Assembly: GCF_000218545.1 (NCBI RefSeq)
Contig: NC_015671.1
Span: 1,550,001 to 1,614,000, forward strand
DNA: 64,000 bases
Direction of reading: 5' to 3'
Source: Cellulomonas gilvus ATCC 13127
GTDB lineage: Bacteria > Actinomycetota > Actinomycetes > Actinomycetales > Cellulomonadaceae
The translations under genes and the position numbers were made by a program. Positions 52,001 to 62,263 of this stretch are shown here, one piece after another. The notes beneath the pieces are model-generated. The model did no database searches. It was not told where the DNA came from and was given only the letters and a program-made list of their open reading frames with translations. Position 1 is the first letter of the stretch, and every line of letters starts with the position of its first letter.

Positions 52001-53896
52001 CTAGCCGATCGCCACGGTCTTCGCCGAGCGCCGCGCGGCGGTGACGTACCCCTCCTTGCGCCCGGTCACCTTGACCTCGATGCGCATGCCGCGGTCCGCG
52101 GCCTTGAGCACGTAGGTCGCCGCCCGGGCGCCCGTGATCGCACGGCCGTTGCGGTACCACTGGTAGGACAGCGCGACGGGCGACGGGCGCCACGTGCCCG
52201 TGACCGCCGTGAGTCGGGCGCCCACGCGGCGGACGCCGGACACCGTCGGGGTCGGTGCGGTCAGGACGCCGCGCACGGCAGCGGTGGCCGACGACGTGCG
52301 GCTCGTCGGCTCGTACGACGGTCGGCTCGCGGTGACCCGCACGCGCACCTGCGCGCCGCGGTCCACGGCCGTGAGCCGGTAGGAGCGCGCGGTGGCGCCC
52401 GGGATCGCGACGTCGCCGCGCAGCCACTGGTAGCTCAGCGAGGTGGGGGAGGGCGCCCAGGTGCCGACCGACGCGGTGAGCGTCGATCCGACCACGGCGG
52501 ACCCGGCGACGGTCGGGCTGGGGGCGGCGGTGAACGGCAGCCCGGGCACACGCACCGCGACGCGGTCGCGCAGGACGCCGCCGGTCGGCTCGTACAGCTC
52601 GGCCCGCACCTCGACCACGGACTCCCGGTGCTCCGGTGCGAGCGCGAACGTCGGACCCGATCCCGCGCGGATGCCGTCCACGAACCAGGCGTACGTCGTG
52701 GTGGTGGTGCTCGGCGTGGCGGTGCCGTGCGAGGCGACCAGCGTCCGCCCGGGCGCGGGCGTGCCCGTGATGCGCAGCGGGCTGGTCACGCGCGGCGCGG
52801 GCTGCCCGACGGGGATCATGGTCCGCGACGACATGGGCGCGTGGCCGGGCCGCGTGGCCGTGACCTCGAGCCACACGTACTCGTGCCGGTGCGCGCTCGT
52901 CGTCGCGAACGTGGGGCCCGTGCCGCCCAGGCCCTCGAGGAGCGTGTCCGTGCTGGTCGTGGTGTACCAGCGGTAGCTCAGCCGCACGTCGGACGGCGCC
53001 CAGGTGCCGGCGTGCGCGCGGAGCGTGGCCCCGACGTCCGAGCCGCCGCTGATCCACGGCTGGGCGGGCGCGATCGACCGGCCGAGCGTCGGCATCGTGA
53101 CGGTCGCGGCCACCCGCTGACCGAGCGCGGTGAAGACCATGTCGTCCGCGTCCTGCAGTCGCACACCGGGCTTGCCGGCCGCGTTCCAGCACCCGGTCTG
53201 GTGCCGCACCTCGGGCGTCCACGGCACGTCGAGGACCTCGGACGTCGTCTGGTACCACTCGTCGGCGAAGCAGAGCCGCCAGACCGATCCCGGCTGTGCG
53301 ACGGACCACATGCGACCCTCGGCGTCGGTCACCTGCGGGCCGTACCGCCGGCCCTGCCAGCCCTGCTCGTCGTCGTCCCAGCGGTAGGCGGTCCACTCGA
53401 CGAAGGGCAGCGGCGCTCCCGTCTCGTCGACGGCCCGGCCCGCGATGCCCGCGTTCGGGCGGAGGTGGAAGTCCACCCCCGCGAGCTCCGCGGAGCCTGA
53501 GGCGAAGGACACGTAGGACTCGACGCCCTGCGTCCCGTCCCAGTACTGGCGGCGCCACAGGTCACGGTCCTCGACGTGGTCGTCGGCCGCGACCTGCCAC
53601 TGCCCGGGGACCAGCCCCGTGAGCCGGTAGGTGCCGTCGGCCGCGGTGCGGGTCGAGCGGTAGGAGGGGTACACGGTGATCTGGAGCCCCGAGATCGCGA
53701 CGCCCGACTCGTCGGTCACGCGGCCGCTCAGCGCGATCGTCTCCGCGGCGCCGGCGGGAGCGACCGCCGGCAGGAGCGTCGCGACGAGCAGGCCGACGAC
53801 TGCGAGGGCGAGCCGGCGCAGGCGCCTCGGCGGCAGGGCTCCCGCCAGGGGTTGGGACGGTGCGGTTGCGGTGCTCGAGGCACTCACGGGGCTCAC
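52001..53896 (-). CDS. Secreted protein with carboxypeptidase-like and Ig-like repeats
   Basis: A 631-residue exported protein. A signal peptide (LALAVVGLLVATLLPAVA, cleavage near GAAET) precedes a carboxypeptidase-regulatory-like β-domain (SGRVTDESGVAISGLQITV), then a second similar region (AGIAGRAVDETGAPLPFV). Four Ig-like or PKD-like repeats fill the C-terminal 350 residues, each with an SY-W-core (SYRWYTT, TYAWFVDG, SYQWLRGD, SYQWYRNG). No membrane anchor or LPXTG motif is visible. I prefer the GTG at 53896, which has GGAGG 4 bases upstream, over the GTG at 53914. Likely adhesin-like or substrate-binding. Confidence 0.85.
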   Translation of the reverse strand: MSPVSASSTATAPSQPLAGALPPRRLRRLALAVVGLLVATLLPAVAPAGAAETIALSGRVTDESGVAISGLQITVYPSYRSTRTAADGTYRLTGLVPGQWQVAADDHVEDRDLWRRQYWDGTQGVESYVSFASGSAELAGVDFHLRPNAGIAGRAVDETGAPLPFVEWTAYRWDDDEQGWQGRRYGPQVTDAEGRMWSVAQPGSVWRLCFADEWYQTTSEVLDVPWTPEVRHQTGCWNAAGKPGVRLQDADDMVFTALGQRVAATVTMPTLGRSIAPAQPWISGGSDVGATLRAHAGTWAPSDVRLSYRWYTTTSTDTLLEGLGGTGPTFATTSAHRHEYVWLEVTATRPGHAPMSSRTMIPVGQPAPRVTSPLRITGTPAPGRTLVASHGTATPSTTTTTYAWFVDGIRAGSGPTFALAPEHRESVVEVRAELYEPTGGVLRDRVAVRVPGLPFTAAPSPTVAGSAVVGSTLTASVGTWAPSPTSLSYQWLRGDVAIPGATARSYRLTAVDRGAQVRVRVTASRPSYEPTSRTSSATAAVRGVLTAPTPTVSGVRRVGARLTAVTGTWRPSPVALSYQWYRNGRAITGARAATYVLKAADRGMRIEVKVTGRKEGYVTAARRSAKTVAIG

Positions 53897-53941
53897 GGGT
53901 CCTCCGGTGGTCACGGCGCCGCCCGACCGCGGCGCGGCGCC

Positions 53942-53947
53942 AGGCTA
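53942..53947 (-). promoter_or_regulatory. -10 element TAGCCT for the secreted Ig-repeat protein
   Basis: Read on the minus strand, TAGCCT lies 45 bases before the GTG at 53896, leaving room for the GGAGG leader. Confidence 0.4.
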
Positions 53948-54025
53948 GGGGCCCGGTCGGGCGGTTCGGCCGGTATGTCCACGTCGTGGTGATGCCGCTG
54001 TCGTGCGCCGCCCGGTACGCGCGCC

Positions 54026-54031
54026 TAGCGT
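54026..54031 (+). promoter_or_regulatory. -10 element TAGCGT for the 51-residue protein
   Basis: TAGCGT lies 71 bases before the ATG at 54103, leaving a leader with a strong Shine-Dalgarno. Confidence 0.4.
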
Positions 54032-54102
54032 GGGACCGACGGACCCGTCCGGGGGCTCCCGCGCCGGGGAGCCGGCGGGTCGCGCCGCGGGAGGAGACCG
54101 AG

Positions 54103-54258
54103 ATGGCCGAGCACGACGTGGAGCACAAGCTGGCCGAGGCTCGTCGGCACGCGACCGAGGAGCTGCACAAGCAGGGGACGCCTGAGTACGACGCGCGCGC
54201 GCACCAGCGCGCGGTCGAGGCCGAGCGCAAGGCGGCCGAGGAGGCCAAGGGCGCCTGA
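54103..54258 (+). CDS. Small charged helical protein, function unknown
   Basis: A 51-residue, wholly hydrophilic protein beginning MAEHDVEHKLAEARRHATEE and ending EAEAKGA-like Ala/Glu/Lys residues; predicted as one or two helices. It has a strong Shine-Dalgarno GGGAGGAG 6 bases before the ATG, a TAGCGT -10 upstream and a perfect 12-bp hairpin right after, so a real gene is likely despite its size. I do not recognise a family. Confidence 0.7.
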   Translation: MAEHDVEHKLAEARRHATEELHKQGTPEYDARAHQRAVEAERKAAEEAKGA

Positions 54259-54267
54259 GCCGCCCTC

Positions 54268-54299
54268 CGCCGGGGGCGGGCGCCGGACCGCCCCCGGCG
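54268..54299 (+). terminator. Hairpin after the 51-residue protein gene
   Basis: Perfect 12-base arms CGCCGGGGGCGG (54268-54279) and CCGCCCCCGGCG (54288-54299), starting 9 bases after the stop. Confidence 0.75.
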
Positions 54300-54339
54300 C
54301 GCTCACCGGGCAGAGGTGCGGAGGCGACGCCCGGGCATG

Positions 54340-54357
54340 TATCTTGATGTCGAGATA
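54340..54357. promoter_or_regulatory. TamR-like 18-bp palindrome upstream of aconitase
   Basis: TATCTTGATGTCGAGATA pairs with its reverse complement at all positions except one pair and the centre. It lies in an AT-rich island about 95 bases before the acnA start. In Streptomyces, the MarR-type regulator TamR, which responds to trans-aconitate, controls aconitase through a similar palindrome as I recall it. Confidence 0.6.
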
Positions 54358-54452
54358 AATCCTGACGCCACGAGCCGTAGGCTTCACGCGTCGCCGCACC
54401 GCGGTCTGGGGCCCCCACACGAACCCCGGCCGACTCGCCTGAAGGAGCGCCT

Positions 54453-57200
<2,748 letters not shown>

Positions 57201-57219
57201 CCAGTCCCGCACGGCCGTC

Positions 57220-57255
57220 GAGGCCCGTCTCCGCACACGCGCGGGGGCGGGCCTC
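57220..57255 (+). terminator. Hairpin after aconitase
   Basis: GAGGCCCG (57220-57227) and CGGGCCTC (57248-57255) form the base, with CCGC/GCGG pairing inside. Confidence 0.6.
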
Positions 57256-57294
57256 ACCCGTGTGCGCGGGCAGCCACGCAGCGCGCCGGTGGGC

Positions 57295-57300
57295 TAGGTT
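57295..57300 (+). promoter_or_regulatory. -10 element TAGGTT for the flavoprotein gene
   Basis: TAGGTT ends 6 bases before the GTG at 57307. Confidence 0.55.
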
Positions 57301-57306
57301 CTCCGG

Positions 57307-58551
57307 GTGCCGACGCCCTCACGCCCGAGCCCGCGCACCGCGCACGTGATCGGCGGTGGACCCGCCGGACTCATGGCGGCGGAGGTCCTCGCGCGCGCCG
57401 GTGTGACGGTCACGGTGCACGACCGGATGCCGTCCGTGCCGCGCAAGCTCCTGCTGGCCGGCCACGGCGGGCTCAACCTCACGCACACCGAGGAGCCGGA
57501 CCGCTTCCTGTCACGGTACGGCGACGCCGCCGAGCGGATCGCGCCCGCGCTCGAGGCCTTCGGCCCGCAGGACCTGCGCGACTGGTGCGCCGCGCTCGGC
57601 GAACCGACCGTGGTCGGGACGAGCGGGCGTGTGTTCCCGCAGTCGTTCCGCGCGACGCCGCTGGTGCGCGCGTGGCTGGCCCGGTTGGGCGACCTGGGCG
57701 TGCGGCTCGAGCGCCGGCAGCGCTGGACCGGGTGGTCCGACGACGGAGCGGGCCTGCGCCTCGAGAGCGCGGACGGCACGACGAGCGAAGTGCGCGGCGA
57801 CGTCACGGTGCTCGCGCTCGGGGGAGCGTCGTGGCCGCGGCTCGGCGCGGACGGCGGCTGGGTGGTCCCGTTCGAGGCGCGGGGTGTCCGCGTCGCGGCG
57901 CTGCGCGCGGCCAACGTGGGTGTGCGCGTCACGTGGAGCGAGGAGTTCGCCCGGCGCTTCGCGGGCACGCCGCTCAAGAACGTCGCGGTCGGCGTGCGCG
58001 GCAGGCCCGGGGTGAGCGCACGCGGCGACGCGATGGTGACGCGCAGCGGCGTCGAGGGCGGGCCCGTGTACGCGGTCGGCGCGGCGGTGCGCTCGGCGCT
58101 GGACGCCGACGGCCGCGCCGTGCTCGAGGTGGACCTGCGGCCCGACCAGACGGTGGACCGGCTCGCTGCGCGTCTGCGGGGCGGACGCGCACGCGACTCG
58201 GTCTCGTCGTGGCTGCGGCGTGGGCTCGGGCTCGACGCCGTCGGGGCGGCGGTCCTGCGGGAGGCCCTGGGCGGGCCCGTGCCGCGCGATCCCGAGGCCG
58301 CGGCGGCCCTGGCCAAGGCCGTGCCGCTGGAGGTCACCGCGACCATGCCGATCGACCGGGCGATCTCGAGCGCGGGCGGTGTGGTGTGGGATGAGGTCGA
58401 CGACGCGCTGATGCTGCGCCGTGTGCCCGGCACGTTCCTCGCGGGCGAGATGCTCGACTGGGAGGCGCCCACGGGCGGCTACCTGCTCCAGGCGTGCTTC
58501 GGCACGGGAGTCCTCGCGGCCCGGGGCGCCCTCGCCTGGCTCGACCGGTGA
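57307..58551 (+). CDS. FAD-dependent oxidoreductase, TIGR03862/HI0933-like flavoprotein
   Basis: A 414-residue flavoprotein. The FAD-binding motif VIGGGPAGLMAAEVLARAG is at the N-terminus, followed by the family signature PSVPRKLLLAGHGGLNLTHT. The C-terminal block has ISSAGGVVWDEVD, then FLAGEMLDWEAPTGGYLLQACFGTG in two pieces. The gene has an independent leaderless-type promoter. Substrate unknown; BaiN/RdsA homologues reduce unsaturated bonds, but no activity can be assigned. A lysine in RKLLLAGHGG replaces the KxxxSG(R/K)CN motif of HI0933 with the GHGGLN variant. Confidence 0.88.
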   Translation: MPTPSRPSPRTAHVIGGGPAGLMAAEVLARAGVTVTVHDRMPSVPRKLLLAGHGGLNLTHTEEPDRFLSRYGDAAERIAPALEAFGPQDLRDWCAALGEPTVVGTSGRVFPQSFRATPLVRAWLARLGDLGVRLERRQRWTGWSDDGAGLRLESADGTTSEVRGDVTVLALGGASWPRLGADGGWVVPFEARGVRVAALRAANVGVRVTWSEEFARRFAGTPLKNVAVGVRGRPGVSARGDAMVTRSGVEGGPVYAVGAAVRSALDADGRAVLEVDLRPDQTVDRLAARLRGGRARDSVSSWLRRGLGLDAVGAAVLREALGGPVPRDPEAAAALAKAVPLEVTATMPIDRAISSAGGVVWDEVDDALMLRRVPGTFLAGEMLDWEAPTGGYLLQACFGTGVLAARGALAWLDR

Positions 58552-58603
58552 CGTGGGGCGGGCGGGGTGCGTCGCCGCGTCGTGCGCGTGCGACCATCAC
58601 CGG

Positions 58604-59512
58604 GTGATCACGCACCGCTCGGCCCGCACGGCGCTCGTCCTGACCCTGCTCGCGACGCTGGTGGGGCTGGTCGGACCGTCGGCCGCGTCCGCGACGGACG
58701 CCCCTGGCGCCCCGGGCGGCGCGGACGCCGGCGGACCCGCCGCGGTCCGGACGGGCGGCGCGCGGCTGGACCCGCCCGTGGTCCGTGCGCCGGACGCGTG
58801 GCGGCCGCGCGTCCGCACCACGTGGGACTGGCAGATCAAGACCGTCCCGCGCGCGCCGTACCGCGCCGTCACGATGCTCGACGTGGACGGGTTCGAGGCG
58901 ACCCGCACGGACGTCGCCGCGATGCACGCCGCGGGTCGCAAGGTCGTCTGCTACGTCTCGGGCGGGACGTGGGAGAAGTGGCGTCCGGATGCCGCGCGGT
59001 TCCCGAGGTCGCTCCTGGGGGCGCGCCTGGACGACTGGCCGGGGGAGCGCTGGCTCGACGTGCGGGACGTGCAGCGCGCCGACAGCCGGCTCGCCCGGAT
59101 CATGAACGCGCGGCTCGCGATGTGCCGGGCCAAGGGGTTCGACACGGTCGAGTGGGACAACATGGACGCCTACCGCAACGACCCGGGCTTCCCGCTGACC
59201 GCGCGCGACCAGCTGGTGTTCAACCAGTTCATGTTCAACAACGCCCGCGCGTACGGGATGAGCGTGCTGCTCAAGAACGACCTCGACCAGGTGCGGCGCC
59301 TGCTGCCGTACGTCGACGGCGTGCTCGACGAGCAGTGCTTCCAGTACCGCGAGTGCCACCTGCTCAAGCCCGTGGTGGCCGCGGGCAAGCCCGTCTTCGT
59401 CGCCGAGTACCGCAGCACCGCGGGGATGTGCGACCGGGCTCGCACGCTGCGGATGAACGCCGTGCGGTTCTCGCTCGCGCTCGACGGGAGCGTCTTCCGG
59501 CCGTGCGGCTGA
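58604..59512 (+). CDS. Secreted GH114-like endo-α-1,4-polygalactosaminidase
   Basis: A 302-residue secreted protein. The signal peptide (ALVLTLLATLVGLVGPSAASA) has no lipobox cysteine. The TM1410/GH114-like TIM barrel shows WDWQIKTVP, VTMLDVDGFE, KVVCYVSGGTWEKWRPD, WLDVRD, GFDTVEWDNMDAY (candidate catalytic acids) and VLLKNDLDQV. Fungal members cut galactosaminogalactan; the bacterial substrate is unsettled. GTG start. Convergent with the DUF1801 gene. Confidence 0.86.
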   Translation: MITHRSARTALVLTLLATLVGLVGPSAASATDAPGAPGGADAGGPAAVRTGGARLDPPVVRAPDAWRPRVRTTWDWQIKTVPRAPYRAVTMLDVDGFEATRTDVAAMHAAGRKVVCYVSGGTWEKWRPDAARFPRSLLGARLDDWPGERWLDVRDVQRADSRLARIMNARLAMCRAKGFDTVEWDNMDAYRNDPGFPLTARDQLVFNQFMFNNARAYGMSVLLKNDLDQVRRLLPYVDGVLDEQCFQYRECHLLKPVVAAGKPVFVAEYRSTAGMCDRARTLRMNAVRFSLALDGSVFRPCG

Positions 59513-59519
59513 GACGCTG

Positions 59520-59945
59520 TCAGGCAGGTTCGGGCCAGGCGGCCCGGACCGCGGCGTAGCCGCGGGCGACGACGCGTTCCAGCACCTCGGCGTCGAGCCG
59601 CGTGAGGTCCGTGACGTGCACGCACGACACGGTGCGCCGGTGCGGGCCGAGCGCGTCCAGGTCCGCCGCCAGGTCCTCGACGCCCATGGGGAGGTGGAGC
59701 GTCGTCGCCGCGGCGCGAGGGGAGAACCCGGCTGCGGGCGCCTGACCGGTGCGCCCGGAGGCGTACCGGTAGCGGTAGGTGCCGAACCCGACGATCGACG
59801 GGCCCCACATCACGGCAGGCTGCCCGGTCACGCGTGCGTACAGCGCGAGCAGCGTGTGCGCGTCACGGCGCCGCACGGGGTGGCCGACCGCGTCGACGAA
59901 CGCGACGGGGTCGGCGTCGGTGGGTCGCGTCACGGCGTCGGCCAT
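59520..59945 (-). CDS. DUF1801 (YdhG/YjbR-like) protein
   Basis: A 141-residue cytoplasmic protein of the DUF1801 family. Key blocks are GHPVRRRDAHTLLALYARVTG, VMWGPSIVGFGTYRYRY, GFSPRAAATTLHLPMG and a final DLTRLDAEVLERVVARGY-type helix. The domain resembles the SHS2/iron-chaperone-like YdhG fold. Function unknown. A CACACT box 6 bases before the ATG suggests a leaderless transcript. Convergent with the GH114-like gene, 7 bases apart. Confidence 0.88.
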   Translation of the reverse strand: MADAVTRPTDADPVAFVDAVGHPVRRRDAHTLLALYARVTGQPAVMWGPSIVGFGTYRYRYASGRTGQAPAAGFSPRAAATTLHLPMGVEDLAADLDALGPHRRTVSCVHVTDLTRLDAEVLERVVARGYAAVRAAWPEPA

Positions 59946-59972
59946 GGCACCAGTGTGCCCCGGGGACGACGA

Positions 59973-60009
59973 AGGCCCCCTCGCCCGGGGGGAACGGGCG
60001 AGGGGGCCT
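59973..60009 (-). terminator. Hairpin after the 155-residue membrane protein gene
   Basis: A perfect 14-base inverted repeat, AGGCCCCCTCGCCC (59973-59986) and GGGCGAGGGGGCCT (59996-60009), 15 bases beyond the stop on the minus strand. Confidence 0.75.
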
Positions 60010-60023
60010 GGGTGGAGCGGAGA

Positions 60024-60491
60024 TCAGGCCGTGATCGGCGTGGTCCGCTCGGTCGTCGTCGCCACGGCGGGCGTCAGCTTGCGCAGGGCCAGCCCCACGA
60101 GGGCGAGCACCACGCCGAGGCCCATCACCAGCAGCGCGACGCCGAAGGCGACGACCGAGGTGAAGAGCGAGGCGCGCAGGAAGGAGCCGTTCATCGCGAC
60201 CTCGCGCAGCGGGTCCTCACGGTCGAGCTCGGCGTAGGTCTTGCCGCCGGTCGCGTCGAGCGCGTGGTGCTTGATGATGTCCGCCTGCGAGAAGGCCTCC
60301 CACGGCGTGTCGACGGTGCCGCCCGCGAAGGTGGCGTCCTCGGAGACGGTGATCTTCTCGGCCTTGAGGTTCGTCGAGACGGCGATCCAGGTGGCGGCGC
60401 CGGCGACGAAGAAGACGGCGCCGAAGATGACGGTGATGAGTGCGAACAGGCGGACGAGACCGGACTTGTTGGCGGTCGGGGTGGTCGACAT
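60024..60491 (-). CDS. Small two-helix membrane protein (family often misnamed LigA)
   Basis: A 155-residue protein with two membrane helices (LIRLFALITVIFGAVFFVAGA-type near residues 14-36 and VVAFGVALLVMGLGVVLALVG near 115-140). Between them is an outer loop with the conserved blocks LKAEKITVSED, DTPWEAFSQADIIKHH and GKTYAELDREDP. This family is often labelled aromatic ring-opening dioxygenase LigA in databases, but no metal-site histidines or dioxygenase fold are visible. AAGGA precedes the ATG. Function unknown; a membrane stress protein is a guess. Confidence 0.82.
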   Translation of the reverse strand: MSTTPTANKSGLVRLFALITVIFGAVFFVAGAATWIAVSTNLKAEKITVSEDATFAGGTVDTPWEAFSQADIIKHHALDATGGKTYAELDREDPLREVAMNGSFLRASLFTSVVAFGVALLVMGLGVVLALVGLALRKLTPAVATTTERTTPITA

Positions 60492-60602
60492 CGTGTGTCC
60501 TTCGTGATCCCTCGGTGACGGGGGAGCTTCCTCCCCGGCGAACCTTCGTCGGCTCGCACAACCGATCGTGGCGGACGCCTGGGCGCCTTGCGTGGGACCA
60601 AG

Positions 60603-60616
60603 GGCACACGTGTGCC
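60603..60616. promoter_or_regulatory. 14-bp perfect palindrome upstream of the small membrane protein
   Basis: GGCACACGTGTGCC reads the same on both strands. It lies 112 bases upstream of the gene at 60491 on the minus strand. TGTGCCAGGTCACA (60611-60624) is adjacent and resembles a shortened CRP-type site. Confidence 0.35.
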
Positions 60617-60680
60617 AGGTCACATGCACACCTGCATACATCGGCGCCCCGGGGCGCGCCGCCGGACGTGCCGGAGGAGG

Positions 60681-61586
60681 TCAGGCGGCGGCGAGCTGCG
60701 CGGCGGTGTGCCGACCCACCGCGGCCAGCAGCGGGTACTCGTCGGGATGCGCCAGGAGCGTCGGCACCATCGCCGCGGCCCATCCCCGGGCGCGGCGCCA
60801 CGTCGCGTCGTCGTGCGCGCGCAGCTCCTGCGTGCGGGCGACGAACCTGGCGCGACCGACGGCGTCGAACGACATCCACGCGGTCGCCAGGTCGCTCGCG
60901 GGGTCGCCCGAGCACAGGTCGCCGAAGTCGAGCAGGCCGGACAGCCGGCCGTCGTGCGCGAGCAGGTTCGCGGGGTGCGGGTCGCCGTGCACCCAGACCG
61001 GTGCGGCCGTGCGCGCGGGTGCGGCGAGCGCGTCGGCCCACGCGGCGCGCAGCACGTCGGCGTGCGGGAGGTCGGCGGTGAGGCGTGCGGCCACCACGTC
61101 GTCCCGCGTCGCGGGCGGGACGCCCCGGAACGGGTTGACGGGCGCGTCGGGCGGCGCGGGGACGTGAAGCGCGGCGAGCGTCTCCGCCAGAGTGTCCGCG
61201 CACGCGCGGCGCTCCTCGACCGGCACCGACGCGAGCATCGTGCCGGGCAGCCACGGCACGACGGACCACGGCCACGGGTAGGGCGCGGCGCCCGACGGCG
61301 TGCCGCGGCGCACCGGGACAGGCACGGGCACGGGCAGGAGCGACGCCAGGTGCCCGAGCCACACCTGCTCGCGCTCGATCAGCGGCGCCGAGAGCTCGCG
61401 GACCGGGAAGCGCAACGCCAGCTCCTCGCCGAGCCGCCACGTGACGTTGTCCCAGCCGTGGACGCGGTGGTGCAGCGGCAGGTCCGCGAGGTCCGGATGC
61501 TGCTCGCGCAGCAGAGCGCGAGCCAGCTCGGCGTCCACGCCGACCTCGATCTTGGGATGGCGGGGGCCCGCGACCGGGCCCGTCAC
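60681..61586 (-). CDS. Aminoglycoside phosphotransferase-family kinase
   Basis: A 301-residue APH-like kinase. The catalytic motif is WVHGDPHPANLL and the metal motif LLDFGDLCSGDPASDLA. The N-lobe has WDNVTWRLGEELALRFPVR. The family phosphorylates small molecules; nothing points to real antibiotic resistance. GTG start overlaps the NUDIX stop (GTGA), so it is the last gene of the guaB1 operon. It has an in-frame stretch upstream that runs into the NUDIX gene and was excluded. Confidence 0.88.
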   Translation of the reverse strand: MTGPVAGPRHPKIEVGVDAELARALLREQHPDLADLPLHHRVHGWDNVTWRLGEELALRFPVRELSAPLIEREQVWLGHLASLLPVPVPVPVRRGTPSGAAPYPWPWSVVPWLPGTMLASVPVEERRACADTLAETLAALHVPAPPDAPVNPFRGVPPATRDDVVAARLTADLPHADVLRAAWADALAAPARTAAPVWVHGDPHPANLLAHDGRLSGLLDFGDLCSGDPASDLATAWMSFDAVGRARFVARTQELRAHDDATWRRARGWAAAMVPTLLAHPDEYPLLAAVGRHTAAQLAAA

Positions 61587-62263
61587 GGGACCAGCGTCCG
61601 CGCCTGGTCCCACGGCACCGACCAGCCCAGGCGGTCGAACATGACCGAGAGCACGAAGGCCGTGAAGCCCCACACCAGCACGTCGTCGTCCAGCAGGAAC
61701 GCGGGCGTGCGCAGGGTGCCGCGCACGCCGGGGTGCTCGACGACGCCGCGGCGGGCGGGGTCGAGCAGGTCGGCCACGGGCGTGCGGAACACGTCCACGG
61801 CCTCGGTGTGGTCGACCGCGGCCACGCGTGAGGGACGCGTCCACCACGCGACGACCGGTGTGACGAGGTTGTCGCTCACGGGCAGCGGCACGTCCGCCAG
61901 CGTGCCCAGGACGTCGACGCCCGTGGGGTCCAGGCCCGTCTCCTCGACCGCCTCGCGGACCGCGGCCTCACGCGGGCCGGCGTCCTGCGGGTCGATGCCG
62001 CCGCCGGGGAACGCGACCTGACCCGGGTGGTGACCGAGCGTCGCGGCGCGCCGGTGCAGCAGCACGTCGAGGTCGGCCGGCACGCGCTGCGCGTCGTGGT
62101 GCGCGGGCGCCGAGTCGAGGACGCCGAACAGCACGAGCACCGCGGCGCGACGCGCGCGGGCCGGGTCATGCAGCATCCGCCCGGGGCCCGTGGGCCAGGC
62201 CACACCCTCGCGCACGAGCCGCTCGAGGTCGGCGCGGGCTCCCGTGCCGTCCCCGGCCGTCAT
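61583..62263 (-). CDS. NUDIX hydrolase, CoA pyrophosphatase-like
   Basis: A 226-residue NUDIX protein. The box FPGGGIDPQDAGPREAAVREAVEETGLDP is intact when read in its parts (GGGID then REAAVREAVEETGL), and the family marker for CoA diphosphatases, LLHRRAATLGHHPGQVAFPGG, precedes it. It likely hydrolyses CoA or acyl-CoA to phosphopantetheine. The C-terminus matches the NudL type (WGFTAFVLSVMFDRLGW). It overlaps both neighbours by 4 bases. Confidence 0.9.
   Translation of the reverse strand: MTAGDGTGARADLERLVREGVAWPTGPGRMLHDPARARRAAVLVLFGVLDSAPAHHDAQRVPADLDVLLHRRAATLGHHPGQVAFPGGGIDPQDAGPREAAVREAVEETGLDPTGVDVLGTLADVPLPVSDNLVTPVVAWWTRPSRVAAVDHTEAVDVFRTPVADLLDPARRGVVEHPGVRGTLRTPAFLLDDDVLVWGFTAFVLSVMFDRLGWSVPWDQARTLVP

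Noticed and set aside
60681-61586. Aminoglycoside resistance gene
   Set aside because: The fold is aminoglycoside phosphotransferase-like, but the operon context is purine-related and this broad family covers many small-molecule kinases.
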